The notes under the pieces are model-generated. The model searched no databases and was not told the DNA's origin. It saw only the letters and a list, made by a program, of their open reading frames with translations. Positions 1 through 8,293 of a DNA stretch of 33,215 nt are shown one piece after another. Origin of the DNA: Actinomycetes bacterium (lineage in GTDB: Bacteria > Actinomycetota > Thermoleophilia > BMS3ABIN01); the NCBI GenBank assembly GCA_024275795.1, contig JAJRYJ010000097.1, positions 1 to 33,215 of the forward strand, read 5' to 3'. The position numbers were made by a program, and so were the translations under genes. How positions within the stretch are numbered: position 1 is the first letter of the stretch; the number at the start of each line of letters is the position of its first letter.

Positions 1-173
1 GTCCTGTCGGGAAAACGCTGCTTCAACTGTCGTACCGAGTCCAGGCCCTCGCTTTTGATCAGCGGCGTCCCCGCCTCCAGCCATCCAGCGCCGCCACTGA
101 CAGCCTCAGCGGCCACAGCCAGGGCCCGGGGCAGGTCCAGGAAATCGAGCGCTATCTGAAGGACGGGATTCAT
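1..173 (-). CDS. 3-hexulose-6-phosphate synthase / OMP decarboxylase-family protein (N-terminal part, runs off window)
   Basis: Reverse translation from ATG at 173: MNPVLQIALDFLDLPRALAVAAEAVSGGAGWLEAGTPLIKSEGLDSVRQLKQRFPDR; matches the N-terminus of HPS-like OMPDC-family proteins (LQIALDxxDLxRAL...GGAxWLEAGTPLIKSEG). Confidence 0.75.
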   Translation of the reverse strand, partial: MNPVLQIALDFLDLPRALAVAAEAVSGGAGWLEAGTPLIKSEGLDSVRQLKQRFPDR

Positions 174-184
174 GGAAACGCTCT

Positions 185-622
185 TCAGGCGCCTGTGACC
201 TTGACGACAATACGGCGCGAACGGCTGCGGTTGTCGAAGTTGACAAGCACCACCTGCTGCCATACACCCAGGTTCAGCGTCCCATCGGCAAAGGGGATGA
301 CAAGCGATGGGCCCAGCAGTCCGGCGCGCACGTGGGCGTGGCCGTTGCCATCGGACTGGTAGACGTTGTGGTCGTAATGGAGGTCACGCGGCGCCAGCCG
401 CTCGATGGCCGCCTTGAAATCGGCGATCACGCCCGGCTCGTATTCCAGGCAGGTCACCGCGCCCGTGGCCCCGGGGACGAACACCGTGAGGATGCCGTCG
501 TTAAGCCCCGATTGCTCTAGCACCTCAGCCAGCTCTCCGGTGATGTCATTGATGTCGAGTTCGTCCTGTGGAGGCAATTCCAGTTCGCGGCTGAAGAGGC
601 TCAGCCCGCCATCGGCGTTCAT
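185..622 (-). CDS. yjbQ: YjbQ/UPF0047 family protein (secondary thiamine-phosphate synthase family)
   Basis: MNADGGLSLF...NDGILTVFVPGATGAVTCLEYEPG...HYDHNVYQSDGNGHAHVRAGLLGPSLVIPFADGTLNLGVWQQVVLVNFDNR; typical YjbQ signature. Start placed at ATG 622, inside the longer ORF. Confidence 0.9.
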   Translation of the reverse strand: MNADGGLSLFSRELELPPQDELDINDITGELAEVLEQSGLNDGILTVFVPGATGAVTCLEYEPGVIADFKAAIERLAPRDLHYDHNVYQSDGNGHAHVRAGLLGPSLVIPFADGTLNLGVWQQVVLVNFDNRSRSRRIVVKVTGA

Positions 623-1062
623 GCTCCATCTCCGTGTCCATGACCTGCTGCATGACCGGCCTGACGCGCGGCATCTGCTGAATCCTCCCCCTCGGGCGCC
701 TCGCGGCGCCTGCCCGTGACCGACGTGATGCGGTTGTCGCTGTCCACCTTGACGATGCGCGGCTCGTGACCGCTCCACTCACGCGGCACAAAACCGCCGT
801 AGGAGAGGATGATAACCAGGTCATCCACGTCGACCCTGCGCGCGGCGGCGCCGTTGATGCAGATCTCGCCCTCTTCGCCGGGTATGGCATAGGTGATGAG
901 CCGGACACCGTTGGTGATGTCGTAGATATGCACCTGCTCGTAAGGCAGGATATCGGCTTCCTCAAGCAGCCGTCTGTCAATGGTGACGCTGCCCTCGTAA
1001 TCGACGCTCGCTGCGGTAACGCGGGCCCGGTGTATCTTGCTCTTCATCATTATCCTTCTCAT
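619..1062 (-). CDS. panD: Aspartate 1-decarboxylase
   Basis: MMKSKIHRARVTAASVDYEGSVTIDRRLLEEADILPYEQVHIYDITNGVRLITYAI; includes the G-S self-cleavage site (YEGSVTID). Next to panC. Confidence 0.95.
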   Translation of the reverse strand: MRRIMMKSKIHRARVTAASVDYEGSVTIDRRLLEEADILPYEQVHIYDITNGVRLITYAIPGEEGEICINGAAARRVDVDDLVIILSYGGFVPREWSGHEPRIVKVDSDNRITSVTGRRREAPEGEDSADAARQAGHAAGHGHGDGA

Positions 1063-1991
1063 CAGTCCTTACCTCCAAGCAGGAACATGTTATCTATCAA
1101 CCTTGCGCCACCGACTGTCACCGCGACCATGGCGAGTGAATCGCCGTCGATCTCCTCAACAGGCCTCATGCTGTCCGCATCCACGATCTCGGCATATTCA
1201 AACTCAACGCCCGGTTCAGCATTAATGCTTTTCTCAAGCAGCAGGCGCAGAGCCGCCGCCCCGGTCTCGCCTTCTGCGGCAGCGGCCCGAGCCGCTGACA
1301 ACGCCCTGTACAGCACCTGGGCGTGCTTACGCTCGTCAGCGGTCAGGTAGACGTTGCGCGAGCTCATGGCCAGCCCGTCCGGCTCCCTCACGGTCGGCAA
1401 TACCCTGATATCGATGCCGAAATCCAGATCACGCACCATCTGGCGGATAACAGCAGCCTGCTGAGCGTCTTTTCCGCCGAAATAGGCCCGTTCCGGCCGC
1501 ACTATATTGAATAGTTTAGCGACTATGGTCGTCACACCACGGAAATGACCGGGGCGTGCGGCGCCACATAGGCCCGCCGCCGCCGGACCCGGTTCGATAT
1601 AAGTCCTCGAGCCGGTATCAGCAAAGCCGCCGGCACGGGAGCCGGCTGCCGTGCCGGAAAACATCTCTCCGGTCTCGGGCGAGAATATCATGTCCACGGA
1701 TTCGCAGGCCGCCAACTCCAGGTCCCTCTCCGCGTCCCGCGGGTATTCATCAAGATCTTCCTGCGGGCCGAACTGCAGGGGGTTCACGAAGATGCTCACG
1801 ACCACGTAGTCGCATTCCTCCCGGGCCGCCCGCATCAGGCTCGAATGGCCCTCGTGGAAATACCCCATGGTGGGCACGAGGCCGATCGTCTGTTCCCGGG
1901 CGCGCAGAATCCGGACTTTTCGGCGGACCGTGGTAATGGTGGTAGCCACCAGAGGCTGTCTTCGGGTGACCGCGATTGATCGATGAGGCAT
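1062..1991 (-). CDS. panC: Pantothenate synthetase (pantoate-beta-alanine ligase)
   Basis: LVPTMGYFHEGHSSLMRAAREECDYVVVSIFVNPLQFGPQEDL ... YFGGKDAQQAAVIRQMVRDL ... VREPDGLAMSSRNVYL. Confidence 0.95.
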   Translation of the reverse strand: MPHRSIAVTRRQPLVATTITTVRRKVRILRAREQTIGLVPTMGYFHEGHSSLMRAAREECDYVVVSIFVNPLQFGPQEDLDEYPRDAERDLELAACESVDMIFSPETGEMFSGTAAGSRAGGFADTGSRTYIEPGPAAAGLCGAARPGHFRGVTTIVAKLFNIVRPERAYFGGKDAQQAAVIRQMVRDLDFGIDIRVLPTVREPDGLAMSSRNVYLTADERKHAQVLYRALSAARAAAAEGETGAAALRLLLEKSINAEPGVEFEYAEIVDADSMRPVEEIDGDSLAMVAVTVGGARLIDNMFLLGGKD

Positions 1992-2149
1992 CTTGCATCA
2001 GCTCCGTTCCAGTTCCCTTACGGGATACCAGACATCTGCCTTTTCACTCGCCATGGTGAATGATACGTACCAGTGAGCGTTACGTCTATTGATGATAACA
2101 ACGGCTCGACGCTCTTGCAAAGGTCCCGCCCGCAAGCTAGAGTTTTTTT

Positions 2150-2374
2150 ATGCCTATCTACGAATTCAGATGCAGCAAGTGCGGCGAGATGTTCGAAGAG
2201 CTCGTACGCGCCAGCGACAAGGGAGGCGTCGAGTGCCCGGAGTGCGGCTCCGGCCACAGCGAGCGCGTTATCTCCAGCTTTTCCTTCAAATCGGACTCGG
2301 GCGTCGGCACGGCGGCCGGAAGCTCATCGGCCTGCGGCGCCTGTTCGAAGTCATCCTGCTCTTCCTGTGGATAG
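2150..2374 (+). CDS. FmdB-family zinc ribbon protein
   Basis: [46 protein letters not shown]; canonical FmdB/CxxC...CxxC ribbon. Confidence 0.9.
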   Translation: MPIYEFRCSKCGEMFEELVRASDKGGVECPECGSGHSERVISSFSFKSDSGVGTAAGSSSACGACSKSSCSSCG

Positions 2375-2381
2375 CACCGCG

Positions 2382-3020
2382 ATGAAAAACCCCACACTGA
2401 GCGAACTGCTGGCCCAGGTCGAAGCCTGCCGCCTCTGCCCCCTGGGGGAGACCCGCACGAACGCGGTCTTCGGCGGCGGCAACCCCGATGCAGACTTGAT
2501 GTTCGTCGGTGAAGCGCCCGGCTACCACGAGGACAGGCAGGGGGAACCCTTTGTCGGCCGCGCGGGCAGACTCCTCGACGAACTGCTGGAGCGCATGGGT
2601 CTGAGAAGGAACGATGTTTATATTGCTAACGTGCTCAAGTGCCGTCCTCCCGGGAACCGCGACCCCCAGGCGGACGAGATCGAGCGCTGCCGCGGCTACC
2701 TTGAAGGCCAGATAGCCGCCATCCAGCCTCAATTCATCTGCACGCTGGGAAACTTCTCAACCAAACTGCTCTCGGGCAAACCCGACGGCATCTCACGCGT
2801 CCACGGCGCTGCCCAGCCATTGCCCGGCTCCGATAACATCCACCTGTACCCCGTATTCCATCCCGCCGCCGCTCTGTATACGCCGGCGAATCTCGCTGCG
2901 CTCAAGGATGATTTCGACCGGCTGGCGCAGATGCTGACAGGCGCCTCCGCCGCCCCGTCTGCGGATACGCCCGGAGTGGCGCCGGATACGGATCCATCAG
3001 AACAGCTTGGGCTCTTCTGA
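2382..3020 (+). CDS. Uracil-DNA glycosylase, type 4/5 family (Fe-S)
   Basis: VEACRLCPLGETRTNAVFGGGNPDADLMFVGEAPGYHEDRQGEPFVGRAGRLLDELL ... NVLKCRPPGNRDPQADEIERC ... HPAA; motif GEAPGxxED plus cluster cysteines. Start placed at ATG 2382 within the ORF. Confidence 0.92.
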   Translation: MKNPTLSELLAQVEACRLCPLGETRTNAVFGGGNPDADLMFVGEAPGYHEDRQGEPFVGRAGRLLDELLERMGLRRNDVYIANVLKCRPPGNRDPQADEIERCRGYLEGQIAAIQPQFICTLGNFSTKLLSGKPDGISRVHGAAQPLPGSDNIHLYPVFHPAAALYTPANLAALKDDFDRLAQMLTGASAAPSADTPGVAPDTDPSEQLGLF

Positions 3021-3025
3021 CTGTC

Positions 3026-3490
3026 ATGCGGAAGGAGTTCATCTCCCGTTCCGAAAACGATACCGTCCGCATAGCGGCAAAGCTCGCAGACACACTGCAT
3101 GCGGGCGATGTGGTCTTCCTCAAAGGCCCCCTGGGAGCGGGCAAGACCTGTTTCATCCGTGCCGCCGCCGCCGGCCTCGGTGTAACCGGTCCGGTGACGA
3201 GCCCCAGTTTCACGCTCGCCCGCACCTATCAGGGCAGGCTGGCCGTGCATCACCTTGACCTGTACCGGCTCGATGGTTTCGACAGCCATGACGACGCCGA
3301 ACTGGAGCCTTACTTCAGGGACGACAGCGTCACATTCATCGAATGGCCGGAGCCGGTCGAAGACTTTATCGCAGCGGATGTGACGGTTATCATTGAGCAT
3401 CTGGACCTGGACAGCCGGCGCCTGACCATCATCGGCAGTCCCGGCAACCTGTCCAGCCTGGAGGATGATAATGCTGACACTGGCCCTTGA
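3026..3490 (+). CDS. tsaE: tRNA t6A biosynthesis ATPase TsaE
   Basis: Walker A GPLGAGKTCFIRAAAAGLG, TSPSFTLARTYQG, HHLDLYRL, FIEWPE; typical TsaE/YjeE. Confidence 0.93.
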   Translation: MRKEFISRSENDTVRIAAKLADTLHAGDVVFLKGPLGAGKTCFIRAAAAGLGVTGPVTSPSFTLARTYQGRLAVHHLDLYRLDGFDSHDDAELEPYFRDDSVTFIEWPEPVEDFIAADVTVIIEHLDLDSRRLTIIGSPGNLSSLEDDNADTGP

Positions 3491-4232
3491 TACCGCCACT
3501 GAGACTCTCAGCCTCGCTCTGTCTGCGAGCGGCGTCATTCTGTGCGAGCGCCATGTCGATGCCGGCAGGGAACACCTGGAGCTCCTGTTGCCCAATATCC
3601 ACGTGATGCTCCGGGAGCAGGGAGCGGGCATCGCCGATCTTGAAGCCCTGGTGGTCGGTATCGGCCCGGGTACCTTCAGCGGCCTGCGTGTCGGCATCGT
3701 TACGGCAAGAGGGCTTGCCCAGGCTCTGGAGATACCCATCGTCGGCGTCAGTACGCTCGATGCCCTGGCCCGCGGCCTTGCTGCTGGAGCCGGCCCACGT
3801 TTCATCCTTCCGGTTGTAGACGCCAGGCGCGGCCAGGTATTCACCCGCATGTTCGAGTCGGACGGCCACGGTAGTCTGCGCAGCCTTTCAGGTATAGAAT
3901 GCCTTGACCCGGAGACGCTGGCCGAATTTGCGTCGCACCATGCGGATGGCCCGGCCGTCGCAGGGGGTAACGGAGTCCAGGCCTACTACGATGCCCTGAC
4001 CGGTTTCAACGAGCTACAATTGACCGATGACGACGCCCTTAACTGCGTCAGCGCCGCCCGCCTGCTTGAGCAGGCCTCCCTCCATGGCGAAACAAAAGCA
4101 GGAGTGTCCGGCAGCCATGGCGGGAACGTCTTCGAAGGGGGAGATTTGGCCGCGTTAGTGCCGATATATGTGCGCGAGCCTGACGCCGACAAGACCGCAT
4201 TACTGCGCAAGAGGGAGCCATGGCAGACATGA
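3465..4232 (+). CDS. tsaB: tRNA t6A biosynthesis protein TsaB
   Basis: MLTLALDTATETLSLAL ... GIGPGTFSGLRVGIVTARGLAQALEIPIVGVSTLDALA ... VVDARRGQVF. Overlaps the tsaE 3' end; start may be 3471. Confidence 0.92.
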   Translation: MIMLTLALDTATETLSLALSASGVILCERHVDAGREHLELLLPNIHVMLREQGAGIADLEALVVGIGPGTFSGLRVGIVTARGLAQALEIPIVGVSTLDALARGLAAGAGPRFILPVVDARRGQVFTRMFESDGHGSLRSLSGIECLDPETLAEFASHHADGPAVAGGNGVQAYYDALTGFNELQLTDDDALNCVSAARLLEQASLHGETKAGVSGSHGGNVFEGGDLAALVPIYVREPDADKTALLRKREPWQT

Positions 4233-4678
4233 GAATAAGGCGCATGCGCCTCTCCGACCTCAAGGATGTAACCAGGATAGAGGACATGTCGTTCCCCAAG
4301 CCCTGGTCCCTGAATGCTTTCATATCACAGCTTTCCAGTGAATCAAGTGTCTGCCTGGTGGTTGAAGACGATGACCGGCTCATCGGCTACCTGGTAGCAA
4401 CGCAGTACGTCGGTGTTTGGCACCTGCTCGACCTTGCCATCCATGAGAGCTACCGGCGCCGCTCCGTCGCCTCAAGGCTGCTGGATCACTTCTTCGAGAT
4501 GACGGGAAGACAGCAACACCGAGGCTACACGCTGGAGGTCAGGAAGTCCAACCGTGGCGCCATCAAGATGTACGAGAGTTTCGGCTTCATCTGCTCCGGG
4601 ATACGCAAGGGTTATTACGGCGATAACGGCGAGGACGCGCTGATAATGTGGCGCGACTCCGAGGACATGCTGGCGTGA
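4220..4678 (+). CDS. rimI: Ribosomal-protein-alanine N-acetyltransferase (GNAT family)
   Basis: IEDMSFPKPWSLNAF ... DLAIHESYRRRSVASRLLDHFFE ... LEVRKSNRGAIKMYESFGFICSGIRKGYY; located between tsaB and tsaD. Confidence 0.92.
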   Translation: MADMRIRRMRLSDLKDVTRIEDMSFPKPWSLNAFISQLSSESSVCLVVEDDDRLIGYLVATQYVGVWHLLDLAIHESYRRRSVASRLLDHFFEMTGRQQHRGYTLEVRKSNRGAIKMYESFGFICSGIRKGYYGDNGEDALIMWRDSEDMLA

Positions 4679-5676
4679 TCCTCGCCATCGAGACCTCCTG
4701 CGACGATACCTGTGCCGCCGTTCTCGATGGAGACGAGCTGCTGGCCAGCGTTGTCTCTTCCCAGGACAGCTTCCATGCCCGATACGGAGGCGTTGTCCCC
4801 GAGGTGGCCTCCCGCCATCACCTGGAGCTGATCAACCCGGTGATCGGCGAGGCGGTCTCGCGCTCAGGAACGCGGCTCGAGCGCATGGAAAGTATCGCCG
4901 TGACCACCAGCCCGGGCCTGATCGGGGCCCTGCTGGTCGGGGTCGCCACGGCCAAGTCGATCGCCGCCGCTCTGGAGTGCATGCTGATTCCCGTGAACCA
5001 CCTGGAAGGGCACATCGCGGCGAACTACCTCGGGCCGGAGCCTCTCGAACCCCCATTCATCTGCCTGATCGCGTCCGGCGGGCATACTTCACTGGTGCAT
5101 GTACTGAGCTACGATGAATACCGGGTGCTGGGAAGCACTCTCGACGATGCCGCTGGCGAGGCCCTTGACAAGGGCGCCCGCCTGCTTGGGCTGGGCTATC
5201 CCGGCGGCGCCGAACTGGACCGCCTCGCAGCGGAGGGAGACCGGGGGTTCACCAGGTTCCCGGTGGGTCTGGACAAGCCCGGGAACCTGGATTTCAGCTT
5301 CAGCGGCGTCAAGACCGCCCTCTACTATTACCTTAGGGATGCGGGGAAGAGAAACATCGAACTTCACAGGGCGGATATCGCCGCCAGCTACCAGTCCGCC
5401 GTCGTCGATGCCCTAGTGAGCAAGTTAATGGCCGCTGCGGCACAAAGCGGTTGCGGCATCGTGTGCCTGTCAGGCGGCGTCAGCGCCAACTCGGAACTCA
5501 GGCGCCGGCTCCGGTCAGCTTGTGAGGAACGGGGCTACCGCTCCAGGGTGCCGTCTCCAGAGCTCTGCACCGATAATGCCGCCATGATCGCAAGCGCGGC
5601 GCGCTACAAGACGGCGCTGGAGTTTCCCGACTATCTGAACCTGGGGGCTGTCGCCGCTTCCGGGTTTGCCGCCTGA
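4675..5676 (+). CDS. tsaD: tRNA N6-threonylcarbamoyladenosine transferase TsaD
   Basis: GTG start at 4675 overlaps the rimI stop: M(V)ILAIETSCDDTCAAVLDGDELLASVVSSQ ... GGVVPEVASRHHLE ... SGGHTSLV ... metal-binding region; canonical TsaD. Confidence 0.95.
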   Translation: MILAIETSCDDTCAAVLDGDELLASVVSSQDSFHARYGGVVPEVASRHHLELINPVIGEAVSRSGTRLERMESIAVTTSPGLIGALLVGVATAKSIAAALECMLIPVNHLEGHIAANYLGPEPLEPPFICLIASGGHTSLVHVLSYDEYRVLGSTLDDAAGEALDKGARLLGLGYPGGAELDRLAAEGDRGFTRFPVGLDKPGNLDFSFSGVKTALYYYLRDAGKRNIELHRADIAASYQSAVVDALVSKLMAAAAQSGCGIVCLSGGVSANSELRRRLRSACEERGYRSRVPSPELCTDNAAMIASAARYKTALEFPDYLNLGAVAASGFAA

Positions 5677-5759
5677 CCCCTGGTGGTAGAATCTGATGTG
5701 GCCAGGCCGTCATGAAGGGTATGTACGACCGGTGGCGTATCAATAGGGGCTGACCAACT

Positions 5760-6404
5760 ATGTTCTTCAAAGACAGAAATGACGCCGGTAAACGCCTTGT
5801 AGACCTGCTCAGTGGCTACGAGGGGGCAGAGGATACCCTGGTGGTGGGACTGCCCCGCGGCGGAGTCGTCGTCGGCATGGAGGTCGCACTCGCCCTGAAG
5901 ATTCCCCTCGATGTCTGGGTAACCCGCAAGATAGGCGCTCCCTTCAACCCGGAGCTCGCCATCGGTTCAGTGGACTCGGATGGCGAACTGCTGCTTGACG
6001 ACAACTCCGCCAAGCTCTACGAGATCAGCGACCGCTATATACGTGAGGAAGTTGTCAACCAGGCGAAGGAGATCAGGCGCCGTTACCAGGTCTACCGCGG
6101 CTCCGAAGAGGCTCCTGATGTCAGCGGCAAAACCGTTCTGGTCGTCGACGACGGGGTTGCTACCGGCTATACGATGATGGCCGCGCTGCAGTCGATCCGC
6201 AGGAACGGCGCCGATAAACTGGTATGCGCCGTGCCTGTTGCGTCTCCCAGGGTGATCAGCAAGCTGGGGCAGCTTTCCGATGAGGTCGCCTGTATCTCCA
6301 GCCCCTCCTATTTCGGCGCCGTAGGCGAGTTCTATCGTGATTTCGGGCAGGTCAGCGATGATGAGGTCATCGAATGTCTCGAGCGAGCCGGTCTTTCCCG
6401 TTAG
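5760..6404 (+). CDS. Phosphoribosyltransferase-domain protein
   Basis: VVGLPRGGVVVGMEVALALKIPLDVWVTRKIGAPFNPELAIGSV ... KTVLVVDDGVATGYTMMAAL; PRPP-binding loop VVDDGVATG. Confidence 0.88.
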   Translation: MFFKDRNDAGKRLVDLLSGYEGAEDTLVVGLPRGGVVVGMEVALALKIPLDVWVTRKIGAPFNPELAIGSVDSDGELLLDDNSAKLYEISDRYIREEVVNQAKEIRRRYQVYRGSEEAPDVSGKTVLVVDDGVATGYTMMAALQSIRRNGADKLVCAVPVASPRVISKLGQLSDEVACISSPSYFGAVGEFYRDFGQVSDDEVIECLERAGLSR

Positions 6405-6565
6405 ATGATTCCTGCTTAATAAAAGTTAAGAATCCCCGCTCAGGTTTTACCGTCTAAATCCCGAAGTGATAGTAGAGGTACGGCGCGTTTCAAGGGCCGT
6501 TTTCTTATGGGTGGATAAAGGCGAATGCGCCAAGGACGAAAAGGCGCAAGGGAGGGAGGGACATC

Positions 6566-6979
6566 TTGACTGCTTACAAGGTTACCTGTGCAGTGATCCC
6601 CGAGAGAGAAGACGACGCTGTTTCGTCGAAGTTCCTGGTCGTCGCCCCCGAGGACAGGATAGTCTGGGTCGCCATCACCAAGCCGGGAAGCAGGCCGGAC
6701 CTCAGCCCCGAAGAGCGAAAAAAAGCCGTAACACAGGCCGGCATCCAGAGCCTGTCCAGAAAGATGAAGCAGGAGGAGCAGGCAGAGTACGAAGCGGATA
6801 TCCTTGAGCTCACCGACAAGCAGATCGACTGTCGCGAGCGCAACAACGGCCGCTGCGAGCGCTATCCGAAATCAGCCAGCGGCGAGGACGGAGATGCCGG
6901 TGCTGCAGCGGAGGATGACCGCGAAGAATGCTTCCCCGGAGTCCTGGAGTGCTGGATGCTCGAGGATGAGGTCGACTGA
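6566..6979 (+). CDS. Hypothetical protein, acidic with cysteine-containing C-terminus
   Basis: TTG start at 6566 preceded by a GGGAGGGAGGG ribosome-binding site; MTAYKVTCAVIPEREDDAVSSKFLVVAPED...DCRERNNGRCERYP...ECFPGVLECWMLEDEVD. No family recognised. Confidence 0.65.
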   Translation: MTAYKVTCAVIPEREDDAVSSKFLVVAPEDRIVWVAITKPGSRPDLSPEERKKAVTQAGIQSLSRKMKQEEQAEYEADILELTDKQIDCRERNNGRCERYPKSASGEDGDAGAAAEDDREECFPGVLECWMLEDEVD

Positions 6980-6994
6980 ACGGGAATATGGTTG

Positions 6995-7657
6995 TCAGTC
7001 ATCCCATGACAGGGGCGCGTTACGGCTGAGGACGACACCGGCGGTCACGAGCAAGGCGCCTGCGGACTGGGCGATTGCAGCCAGTTCGTAGCTGGATGAA
7101 GTCCCGAGGATATTGCCACCGTAATATAGCACCAACGCGCCCAGGGCTGCCAGCGAGCAGGCCAGGGCGTAACGCTTGTAGATGAATCCGAAAACGGCAC
7201 CGGTCAGCAGCACCAGGGTGCCGATGCTGTTGATGGCGGCGGCGATCCCTGGCAGGGCGCCGCTGGAATCGATGGCCCGCCAGCCGGCGATGTCGCCCGC
7301 CGCAAGCTCAGCCATGTCTACCGCGGTACCCCTTAGCAGGACCGCTATCACAAGCGCTGCGATCGCAACGGTCGCCAGCCAGATATGAGCAATGGCTCGT
7401 GGCGCCAGCAGGTAGGCGGTACCGATACTGACACCTCCCGTAAAAGCCACAGCAGCCATCAGGAAGTACAGTCTGGCCAGCAGGGGCGTCCACCCGGAAT
7501 AGCTTCCCAGGAACATGCAGGCGGCGGCTGTGGAGATTCCCAGCAGCGCCATGAACCACACCAGCTGAGCCGGGTGCCTCCGGCACAGCCAGTAACGCAG
7601 TGATACGCCGGCGCAGAAGCCGCCGGCAAGCATGGCCGTCAGGGGAAGCAGCCACAT
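6995..7657 (-). CDS. Polytopic membrane protein of unknown function
   Basis: About seven hydrophobic segments (e.g. WFMALLGISTAAACMFLG, IWLATVAIAALVIAVLL, LVLLTGAVFGFIY); no recognised family. Confidence 0.65.
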   Translation of the reverse strand: MWLLPLTAMLAGGFCAGVSLRYWLCRRHPAQLVWFMALLGISTAAACMFLGSYSGWTPLLARLYFLMAAVAFTGGVSIGTAYLLAPRAIAHIWLATVAIAALVIAVLLRGTAVDMAELAAGDIAGWRAIDSSGALPGIAAAINSIGTLVLLTGAVFGFIYKRYALACSLAALGALVLYYGGNILGTSSSYELAAIAQSAGALLVTAGVVLSRNAPLSWDD

Positions 7658-7660
7658 CGC

Positions 7661-8083
7661 CTATCTCTCCCCCGCGAACAACCGCTGGTGCACTACCTTG
7701 ATGCAACGATCCATGACGACCTTCAGTCCGCCCTCAACGGCGATGCGTTCAGCCTCTTCGCTGACGATGCCCTGCTGCAGCCATAGTGTATCCGCCCCGA
7801 TGGCCACAGCCGAACGGGCGATGTCGACGCAGGCCTCGGGACGCCGGAAGACGTCCACGATATCCACATGCCCGGGAACCTCCTCGAGACTGCCATAACA
7901 GGGCCTGCCGAGTATCTCATGCACCTTCGGTCTCACGGGCACGACATCATAGCCATGTTCCAACAGGTACCTGGATACCATGTTGCTGGGGCGTTCAGGC
8001 CTGGGCGACGCGCCGACGACGGCGACAACACGCGCCCGCTGCAGAAGTTCGGCCATCTCTCTGTCAGCTACAGCTTCATTCAT
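7661..8083 (-). CDS. CoA-binding (YccU-type) domain protein
   Basis: RVVAVVGASPRPERPSNMVSRYLLEHGYDVVPVRPKVHEILGRPCYGSLEEVPGHVDIVDVFRRPE...LWLQQGI; canonical CoA_binding_2. Start ATG 8083. Confidence 0.9.
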   Translation of the reverse strand: MNEAVADREMAELLQRARVVAVVGASPRPERPSNMVSRYLLEHGYDVVPVRPKVHEILGRPCYGSLEEVPGHVDIVDVFRRPEACVDIARSAVAIGADTLWLQQGIVSEEAERIAVEGGLKVVMDRCIKVVHQRLFAGER

Positions 8084-8153
8084 GCCCGTGAGATTATCAT
8101 ATCTCGCAGCGCCCGATTGCACTTTGCGATTCTGGCATGAAACAGGCGGTTTC

Positions 8154-8202
8154 TGCTAGAATACTCTGGCTCGGGCTGCACCCTGATTTTTTGCAGCCAG
8201 AG
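8154..8202 (+). promoter_or_regulatory. Putative extended -10 promoter and leader hairpin upstream of rpsB
   Basis: TGC-TAGAAT extended -10 (8154-8162), followed by GGCTGCA(8174-8180)/TGCAGCC(8192-8198), with overlapping alternative pairing CTCTGGCT(8164-8171)/AGCCAGAG(8195-8202). Confidence 0.45.
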
Positions 8203-8293
8203 TGAGGATGCCGGGATGTTCCTGCAGCAGAGCCGCGGCCGCCGGAACCAGTCTAGATGCGGCAAATATAAAACTCGAGGAAAGGATCTCGGT

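Noticed and set aside
2729-3850. 373-aa minus-strand ORF
   Set aside because: Antisense to the UDG, tsaE and tsaB genes, which have clear motifs.
3026-5676. tsaE-tsaB-rimI-tsaD as a novel cluster
   Set aside because: Widespread, well-known t6A gene grouping.
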